DNA from: Flavobacterium sp. LC2016-12
GTDB lineage: Bacteria; Bacteroidota; Bacteroidia; Flavobacteriales; Flavobacteriaceae
NCBI RefSeq assembly: GCF_015351595.1
Contig: NZ_JADKPT010000012.1
Span: 1-64,000 of the forward strand
Length of the DNA stretch: 64,000 bases
Direction: 5' to 3'
Shown piece after piece: positions 58,767 through 64,000 of the stretch. The notes below the pieces were generated by a model, which saw only the letters and a list, made by a program, of their open reading frames with translations, was not told where the DNA came from and did not search any database. A program made the position numbers and the translations under genes. How positions within the stretch are numbered: the stretch's first letter is position 1; each line of letters opens with the position of its first letter.

Positions 58767-60401
58767 ATGATTACAGTTAACGATATTTCGGTTCAGTTTG
58801 GTGGAACTACATTATTTAGCGATGTTTCTTTTGCTATAAATGAAAATGATAAAATTGCCCTTATGGGTAAAAATGGTGCGGGAAAATCGACACTTCTAAA
58901 AATAATTGCTGGTCAAAGCAAACCTTCTACCGGAAGTATCTCAACTCCAAAAGATGCTGTAGTGGCCTATTTGCCTCAGCATTTATTGACTAAAGATGGT
59001 TCGACTGTAATGGAAGAAGCATCAAAAGCTTTTGGTGAGATTTTTAAAATGAAAGCTGAAATCGATGAAATCAACGAACAATTAACGGTTCGTACTGATT
59101 ATGAAAGTGATGAATACATGAAATTGATCGAAAGAGTTTCTGACTTAAGTGAGAAATATTATGCGATCGAAGAAGTAAATTACGAAGCTGAAGTTGAGAA
59201 AATTTTAGTTGGTTTAGGTTTTGAACGTGAAGATTTTACGCGTCAGACTTCTGAATTTTCAGGTGGATGGAGAATGCGTATCGAGCTTGCGAAAATCCTA
59301 TTGCAAAAACCAGATTTAATTTTGCTGGATGAGCCAACGAATCACATGGATATCGAAAGTATTCAGTGGTTAGAAGAATTTTTATTAAATCAGGCTAAGG
59401 CTGTTGTGGTGATTTCGCACGATAGAGCGTTTGTAGATAATATTACAAATCGTACTATTGAGGTTACAATGGGAAGAATTTATGATTATAAAGCCAAATA
59501 TTCTCACTACTTAGAATTAAGAAAAGATCGTCGTATTCATCAACAAAAAGCTTACGATGAGCAACAAAAAATGATTGCTGATAACAGAGCGTTTATTGAT
59601 CGTTTTAAAGGGACATTCTCTAAAACAGATGCAGTTCAGTCTCGTGTTAAGATGTTGGAGAAGCTTGTTATTGTACAAGTTGATGAAGTAGATAATTCTG
59701 CATTAAAATTGAAATTCCCGCCAGCAGCACGTTCAGGACAATATCCTGTGGTTGTAAAAGATTTGTCTAAATCGTACGGAGATCATGTTGTTTTTAAAGA
59801 TGCTAATATTGTTATTGAAAGAGGGCAAAAGGTAGCTTTCGTAGGTAAGAATGGTGAGGGAAAATCGACTATGATCAAAGCGATCATGAAAGAAATTGGT
59901 ATCGATGAAGGAAGTGTAGATATTGGTCACAATTCTCAAATTGGATATTTTGCTCAAAATCAAGCTTCATTGTTAGATGAAAATGCTACGATTTTTGAAA
60001 CTATTGATGCTATTGCGGTTGGAGATATTCGTACACAGATCAAAAATATTTTAGGAGCATTTATGTTTCAGGGTGATGATATTACCAAGAAAGTAAAAGT
60101 GCTTTCCGGTGGAGAGAAAACGCGTTTGGCAATGATTAAATTATTGTTGGAGCCAGTTAACTTATTAATTCTGGATGAGCCTTCAAATCACTTAGACATG
60201 AAAACTAAGGATATTATTAAAGATGCGTTACGTGATTTTGATGGGACATTGATCTTGGTTTCTCACGACCGTGATTTCCTTGACGGGTTGGCAACTAAAG
60301 TTTTTGAGTTTGGAAATAAAAGAGTGAAAGAGCATTTTGAAGATGTTGCCGGTTTCTTGGCGCATAAAAAAATGGATTCTATGAGAGAAATCGAAAAATA
60401 A
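58767..60401 (+). CDS. ABC-F family ATPase (YbiT-like)
   Basis: 544 residues with two ABC domains and no membrane part: ALMGKNGAGKSTLLKIIAGQ and FVGKNGEGKSTMIKAIMKEI (Walker A), FSGGWRMRIELAKILL and VLSGGEKTRLAMIKLLL (signatures), LILLDEPTNHMDIESIQWLE and LLILDEPSNHLDMKTKDI (Walker B). The linker between domains (about 240-310) is basic and would enter the ribosomal E site. These proteins act on translation or ribosome assembly; a few give antibiotic protection, but nothing here favours that. Confidence 0.94.
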   Translation: MITVNDISVQFGGTTLFSDVSFAINENDKIALMGKNGAGKSTLLKIIAGQSKPSTGSISTPKDAVVAYLPQHLLTKDGSTVMEEASKAFGEIFKMKAEIDEINEQLTVRTDYESDEYMKLIERVSDLSEKYYAIEEVNYEAEVEKILVGLGFEREDFTRQTSEFSGGWRMRIELAKILLQKPDLILLDEPTNHMDIESIQWLEEFLLNQAKAVVVISHDRAFVDNITNRTIEVTMGRIYDYKAKYSHYLELRKDRRIHQQKAYDEQQKMIADNRAFIDRFKGTFSKTDAVQSRVKMLEKLVIVQVDEVDNSALKLKFPPAARSGQYPVVVKDLSKSYGDHVVFKDANIVIERGQKVAFVGKNGEGKSTMIKAIMKEIGIDEGSVDIGHNSQIGYFAQNQASLLDENATIFETIDAIAVGDIRTQIKNILGAFMFQGDDITKKVKVLSGGEKTRLAMIKLLLEPVNLLILDEPSNHLDMKTKDIIKDALRDFDGTLILVSHDRDFLDGLATKVFEFGNKRVKEHFEDVAGFLAHKKMDSMREIEK

Positions 60402-60425
60402 TTTTTCAATCTTTATAAAAAACGA

Positions 60426-60456
60426 AAAAGCACAAGTTAATTCTTGTGCTTTTTTA
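60426..60456. terminator. Bidirectional terminator
   Basis: AAAAAGCACAAG and CTTGTGCTTTTTT pair around TTAATT between the convergent ABC-F and GNAT genes. Confidence 0.8.
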
Positions 60457-60481
60457 TTTGGTGGAAAAAAAATCGCGAAAT

Positions 60482-60787
60482 TTAAATTCTAATTCCCGGA
60501 GGAAGCAATTCTTTGTACTTTGGGTTTTTCTTGATAAAAAGTACAATTTTTGGATGAATTGGCATTAGTTTGAATTTTTTTTCGATCACAATTTCCATGA
60601 TGCTTTTTAGTAATGCATTAATCAATTCTTGATTTTCAAAACCTTCAGGAGTGTTGATCTTGGTTAAGAAAATTTTCTTTTCCTGAAACGAATACTCAAC
60701 AGAAATTAGTCCTTCAGGGGTTATGGTCTCAAATTGTCTTGCAAAAGTGTTGTCTTTGATTTCCATAATTGTTTCAATAGGTTCCAT
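60482..60787 (-). CDS. Small GNAT-like acetyltransferase (YjdJ/COG2388-like)
   Basis: 101 residues: RQFETITPEGLISVEYSFQE, then FENQELINALLKSIMEIVIE and the end LMPIHPKIVLFIKKNPKYKE, the pattern of the short GNAT group where a degenerate acetyl-CoA loop precedes the P-x-CP-Y-like C-terminus. The classic Gly-rich CoA loop is replaced by FENQEL, so activity is uncertain. It may be a binding-only variant. Confidence 0.65.
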   Translation of the reverse strand: MEPIETIMEIKDNTFARQFETITPEGLISVEYSFQEKKIFLTKINTPEGFENQELINALLKSIMEIVIEKKFKLMPIHPKIVLFIKKNPKYKELLPPGIRI

Positions 60788-61068
60788 AATTTGACATGTT
60801 TTTGTAGGTTAAAAATGTTAATATAGATTCGGGTTTTAATTTGTTCAAAATTCTTTTGAAGAAGATTGAATGTGAATTATTTGGCATACAAAGGTAATCA
60901 TTTGATTTTCAATATAAAATTATTTTTTCAAGTGCGGTTATGGTCGTGCTTTTGTAATTTTATTTGTTTTAATATTGAATTATGGTGTAAGATTTGCTGT
61001 GCATATTAGTAAAAAAAGTAAATTTAACTTGAAATTGAAATCTGTAATTAAAATTCCTTTTCCGGCAA

Positions 61069-61728
61069 ATGAGTAAAATTCCTGTATATTTTATGCCTGG
61101 TTTAGCTGCCAGCTCAAGTATTTTTGAAAGAATTAAATTAGATGAAGCTGTTTTTGAAATGTGTTTGTTGGAGTGGGAGATTCCGCACCCTAAAGAATCG
61201 TTATCTGATTATGCACTGCGAATTACTAAAAACATCAAACATGAAAATCCGGTTTTGATTGGTGTTTCTTTTGGTGGAATTCTGGTTCAGGAAATGGCGA
61301 AACATATTCAGGTTCGGAAAATTATCATTATTTCGAGTGTTAGAAGTAATACGGAATTTCCAAGAAGAATGAAAATTGGAAAAACTACAAAAGCGTATAA
61401 GTTGATTCCGATGAAGTTAATTTTGAATATCGAAAATCTTGCGAAATATTCTTTTGGAGAAAAAATCAATAAACGTATTAAGCTGTACGAAAAGTTTTTG
61501 GCGATGCGAGATCTTAATTACTTGCAATGGGCTGTTGAAAATGTAATTTTATGGGATAGAAATCAGCGTGATGAAAACGTAATTCATATTCATGGAGATA
61601 AGGATGATGTTTTTCCTATAAAGTATATTAAGAGCTGTATTATTGTAAAAGGCGGTACGCATGTTATGATTCTCAATAAATATAAATGGCTGAATGAGAA
61701 TTTGCCTTCGATTATATTGGAGGATTAG
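61069..61728 (+). CDS. Alpha/beta hydrolase
   Basis: 219 residues, no signal peptide: YFMPGLAASSSIFERIKLDE at the start, nucleophile elbow GVSFGG near residue 66-71 and IHGDKDDVFP with Asp near 180 then GGTHVMI with the His, so a full triad is likely. It is a small hydrolase without lid, related to esterases or to the EstX/YbfF-like group. Substrate unknown. Confidence 0.82.
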   Translation: MSKIPVYFMPGLAASSSIFERIKLDEAVFEMCLLEWEIPHPKESLSDYALRITKNIKHENPVLIGVSFGGILVQEMAKHIQVRKIIIISSVRSNTEFPRRMKIGKTTKAYKLIPMKLILNIENLAKYSFGEKINKRIKLYEKFLAMRDLNYLQWAVENVILWDRNQRDENVIHIHGDKDDVFPIKYIKSCIIVKGGTHVMILNKYKWLNENLPSIILED

Positions 61729-61792
61729 AAGTTTGTAAAATTCCAATTTTTAAATCCCAAATTCCAAATTCCAAACGATCATCGTTATGAGA

Positions 61793-61823
61793 TCTTTGTC
61801 AAAGTTTAAAACTTTGACAAAGA
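61793..61823. repeat. CTTTGTCAAAG palindrome
   Basis: TCTTTGTCAAAGTTT and AAACTTTGACAAAGA form a 31-nt palindrome of the same family as 6511-6545. Confidence 0.7.
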
Positions 61824-61837
61824 TTATACGCAATATT

Positions 61838-61966
61838 GTCATTTCGACCGAAGGGAGAAATCACACGGGTGGCTTGACAAAGATTGACGATTTTGATTGC
61901 GTAGCTTCTAGTGTGATTTGCTTCGCATGTCGCTATCGCTCAAGTCTCTCTTGGGTCAAAATTGAC
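61838..61966. repeat. REP-like inverted repeat with GTCATTTCGACC words
   Basis: GTCATTTCGACCGAAGGGAG with AAATCACAC at the left and GTGTGATTT then CAAGTCTCTCTTGGGTCAAA at the right are complementary in the outer parts. Shares the words GTCA-TTCGA and GAAG-GAGAA with the 31-bp repeat at 33373. Confidence 0.65.
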
Positions 61967-62020
61967 AAAAAAATAAGAATTAATAGTTGAAGGAGGTAAA
62001 TCTTCTTTTGAAAATGAGTG

Positions 62021-62102
62021 TCCTAGCCCTGATAGAAGCGGTATCCTTTTATGGCGGGGTTCGCCATAAAAGATACAAGCGGATAGCAGGAATGGCTCCT
62101 AA
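62021..62102 (+). ncRNA. Structured repeat RNA candidate, copy 3
   Basis: TCCTAGCCCTGATAGAAGCG starts the element, which closes with TAGCAGGAATGGCTCCTAA. The apical stem TTTTATGGCG-GGGTT-CGCCATAAAA is a perfect 10-bp hairpin flanked by GTATC and GATAC, giving another helix. Its reverse complement aligns with the other two copies along all 80 nt. It lies between a hydrolase and a TPR gene. Confidence 0.55.
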
Positions 62103-62200
62103 TTATTAATATTTAATTTAAAATAGTTTCGTTTGTTCGCTAGCACTCGCGTCCTTGTTTCAAAAAATCTAAAATCTAAACTCAAAAATCTAAAATAAAA

Positions 62201-62236
62201 AAAATCCCAAATACCATTAATTGGAATTTGGGATTT
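62201..62236 (-). terminator. Terminator of the TPR protein gene
   Basis: AAAATCCCAAAT and ATTTGGGATTTT pair on the minus strand with TTTT following, about 35 nt after the stop at 62272; a small CCCGAGGCTTCGGG hairpin sits between. Confidence 0.7.
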
Positions 62237-62271
62237 TATCCCGAGGCTTCGGGATTATAATTTAAAGAAGT

Positions 62272-62787
62272 TTAGATTTTCTTCATTTGCTCTTTCATCA
62301 TTGTGATTTGTTCTTTCAGCATGCCTTGTTTGTCTAATTTCTTAGCTTCATTCAATAAATTAGTAGCTTCCAATTTTCTTCTGCGTGACATTGCAACTCC
62401 CGCAAGGTTTAATTTTGCTACTGCTAAATCCATATCCATAGATAAACCAAGTTCGATTGCTTTTTTAAAATGTTTCTCAGCCTGATTGATATTAGTCTGA
62501 GATAACATGATTCCATGTAGGTAATTAAAATATCCTTGTTGTTTTCTAACTAATACCGATTCCGGATTTTTGATGTATGCCAGCCAGTTTTTAGCTCCTT
62601 CGAAATCTTGTTTTCTTAATTTTAGGAAGGCTAAAAGGATAAATTCGTTTTTGAAATAAAGAAAAATAGGAATTGCCGTCAATAATATAAGGAAGATTCC
62701 ATTCCCGATATTACTCTCCGTAAATTGCCAAACGCCAGCAACTACAAGAAGTCCGGCCAAAATAAGCTTAATATTTTTGTTAAACAT
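62272..62787 (-). CDS. TPR-containing membrane protein
   Basis: 171 residues: two membrane spans (about 7-25 and 30-48), then a soluble helical part with TPR-like units (GAKNWLAYIKNPESVLVRKQ, NQAEKHFKKAIELGLSMDMD, EATNLLNEAKKLDKQGMLKE). The family is not identified by name, but small TPR proteins of this layout are common in Bacteroidota and serve as scaffolds. Promoter element TATATTTG at 62817-62810 on the minus strand is 22 nt before the start. Confidence 0.72.
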   Translation of the reverse strand: MFNKNIKLILAGLLVVAGVWQFTESNIGNGIFLILLTAIPIFLYFKNEFILLAFLKLRKQDFEGAKNWLAYIKNPESVLVRKQQGYFNYLHGIMLSQTNINQAEKHFKKAIELGLSMDMDLAVAKLNLAGVAMSRRRKLEATNLLNEAKKLDKQGMLKEQITMMKEQMKKI

Positions 62788-62851
62788 AATAGATGTATAT
62801 TTGTGCTTGCAAATATAGTAAAATGAATTAAAAATATTTTTATTAAAGTAC

Positions 62852-62881
62852 TTGCCAGAAAAAAAAGTCTTTGTATATTTG
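62852..62881 (+). promoter_or_regulatory. Promoter of rpmH
   Basis: TTG at 62852-62854, 19-nt spacer, TATATTTG at 62874-62881: a full consensus match, 72 nt before the rpmH start. Confidence 0.8.
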
Positions 62882-62953
62882 CACTCGGTTTTAGAATAAC
62901 GATATTCAAAAACAGAAAAGAGATATTAGATACCATTTTAAAGATACAAAGCA

Positions 62954-63115
62954 ATGAGCAAAAGAACGTTTCAACCATCGAAAAGAAAAAGAAGAAATAA
63001 GCACGGATTTATGGACAGAATGGCTTCTGCGAATGGAAGAAAAGTTCTGGCGCGTAGAAGAGCAAAAGGAAGACATAAATTAACTGTTTCTAGCGAGCCT
63101 AGACACAAAAAATAA
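62954..63115 (+). CDS. rpmH: 50S ribosomal protein L34
   Basis: A 53-residue basic protein MSKRTFQPSKRKRRNKHGF with GFMDRMASANGRKVLARRRA and GRHKL, the invariant L34 sequence. It is a component of the large ribosomal subunit at the exit tunnel side. Too short for a 60-codon cutoff. In many bacteria rpmH is next to dnaA or rnpA; here it is followed by carB. Confidence 0.97.
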   Translation: MSKRTFQPSKRKRRNKHGFMDRMASANGRKVLARRRAKGRHKLTVSSEPRHKK

Positions 63116-63133
63116 TGTTTGTATAAACATACA

Positions 63134-63168
63134 TAAGGCGATTACTTTTTTAGTATCGCCTTTTTTTA
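63134..63168 (+). terminator. Terminator after rpmH
   Basis: AAGGCGATTACT and AGTATCGCCTTTTTTT pair around TTTTT with one A-less bulge. Confidence 0.78.
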
Positions 63169-63262
63169 TACCTTGTCGGTAAAAAAAGCTGCAACGTTCT
63201 AGTTTAGAATATACTACGAATGTTTTTTTAAGTACATTATATAACTACACAATACAAATACA

Positions 63263-64000
63263 ATGCCTAAAGACACATCAATAAAATCAGTTTTAATAAT
63301 AGGATCAGGTCCTATTGTTATTGGTCAAGCTTGCGAATTCGATTATGCAGGATCTCAATCTGCACGTTCTATTCGTGAAGAAGGAATTGAAGTTATCTTG
63401 ATAAACTCAAATCCAGCGACTATTATGACGGACCCAACTATGGCCGATCATGTATATTTGAAACCATTAACTACAAAATCGATTATTGAAATTCTGAAGG
63501 AGCATCCACAAATTGATGCGGTTTTGCCAACAATGGGTGGACAAACGGCTTTGAATTTATGTCTGGAAGCTGATGAAAAAGGAATTTGGCAGGATTTCGG
63601 AGTAAGATTAATAGGTGTTGATGTAAATGCTATTAATATTACCGAAGACAGAGAGCAATTTAAACAATTGCTTCAAAAAATAAACGTACCTACTGCACCT
63701 GCAAAAACAGCTACTTCTTTCCTTGAAGGAAAGGAAATTGCTCAGGAATTTGGATTTCCATTAGTAATTCGTCCTTCTTTTACTCTAGGAGGAACGGGAG
63801 CGGCTTTCGTTCACAGCAAAGAAGAGTTTGATGAAAAACTAACCTACGGATTAGAAATGTCACCTATTCACGAAGTCCTAATTGATAAAGCTTTATTAGG
63901 ATGGAAAGAATATGAATTAGAGCTTTTAAGAGATAAAAATGATAATGTTGTAATTATTTGTTCAATCGAAAATATGGATCCAATGGGAATCCATACCGGA
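63263..64000 (+). CDS. carB: Carbamoyl-phosphate synthase large subunit, N-terminal part
   Basis: The frame is open to the window end (246 codons seen, the full protein is about 950-1100). VLIIGSGPIVIGQACEFDYA near residues 10-30 is the first ATP-grasp lead-in, PTMGGQTALNL, IRPSFTLGGTGAAF and SIENMDPMGIHTG follow, all typical of the CarB synthetase half. It makes carbamoyl phosphate for arginine and pyrimidine synthesis with CarA, which is not in the window. Confidence 0.95.
   Translation, partial: MPKDTSIKSVLIIGSGPIVIGQACEFDYAGSQSARSIREEGIEVILINSNPATIMTDPTMADHVYLKPLTTKSIIEILKEHPQIDAVLPTMGGQTALNLCLEADEKGIWQDFGVRLIGVDVNAINITEDREQFKQLLQKINVPTAPAKTATSFLEGKEIAQEFGFPLVIRPSFTLGGTGAAFVHSKEEFDEKLTYGLEMSPIHEVLIDKALLGWKEYELELLRDKNDNVVIICSIENMDPMGIHTG

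Noticed and set aside
58767..60401. Antibiotic resistance ABC-F
   Set aside because: Motifs and size match the common housekeeping YbiT-like type; no resistance-type linker feature or mobile context is seen.
61787..61990. A 67-codon open frame after the hydrolase gene
   Set aside because: It consists of the CTTTG palindrome and the REP-like repeat translated; no protein-like features.

Overview
The window is a stretch of chromosome from a low-GC member of the Bacteroidota, almost certainly a Flavobacterium or a close relative. The signs are: promoters of the TAnnTTTG type with an upstream TTG (for example 62852-62881, 58672-58701, 23876-23905), start codons without Shine-Dalgarno motifs, flavobacterial families (DUF4290, DUF4199, DUF4870, head-GIN proteins, GlmU-family protein, DUF5686 receptor-like protein), a type B L31, and intergenic spaces full of AT-rich hairpins and word-like repeats. 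I see no phage, no CRISPR array and no intact insertion sequence.

Layout. 1-6.6 kb: a tRNA-Pro with a stray tRNA-Pro-like 3' fragment, trxB, then a PadR-PspC-GIN envelope-stress-like operon on the minus strand and a DUF4442 protein. 6.6-13 kb: a metal (most likely copper) handling island on the minus strand, with two small Cys-rich secreted proteins, a DUF3347 protein, an AraC regulator carrying its own N-terminal HMA-like CxxC domain, an HMA-MauE membrane protein translationally coupled to a multicopper oxidase with a C-terminal barrel-like extension, and a RelE-type toxin-antitoxin pair in the middle. 13-21 kb: AraC/MFS divergent pair, pentapeptide protein, AraC plus a CHAT-like hypothetical, methionine aminopeptidase, NTF2-like, DUF763. 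21-27.5 kb: tRNA-Met and housekeeping genes (START-like, class IV aminotransferase, YqgE, HU, fmt, recQ, NTPase). 27.5-37 kb: a repeat-rich spacer, a secreted hydrolase whose gene contains a GC-rich palindromic insert, DUF493, DUF4290, murA with Asp in place of the catalytic Cys, a cation efflux protein, a frameshifted GIY-YIG gene framed by a perfect 31-bp inverted repeat, a DUF5686 protein, and aroQ. 37-40.2 kb: four small outer-membrane barrel paralogues, three of them in tandem as separate promoter-gene-terminator cassettes. 40.2-64 kb: xerD, PAS histidine kinase, rny, a probable 6S RNA, zapA with a coiled-coil partner, M23 peptidase, TonB-type receptor, calcium-loop lipoprotein, DUF2971, ABC exporter, phosphosugar mutase, glycosyltransferase, DUF4199, rpmE2 with a foldable leader, GlmU-like protein, ABC-F, GNAT, hydrolase, TPR protein, rpmH and the start of carB.

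Non-coding content is the most distinctive part. Three copies (27541-27623, 55111-55190, 62021-62102) of one structured element show compensatory changes in the apical stem and may be the Flavo-1 RNA class. The spacer between zapA and rny encodes an RNA of about 160 nt with a 13-bp closing stem and a U-tract, fitting a flavobacterial 6S RNA. Several families of palindromic intergenic repeats recur, including one that brackets the GIY-YIG pseudogene; that pair is the best candidate here for an undescribed mobile system. All assignments come from reading motifs and gene order; no database search was run.
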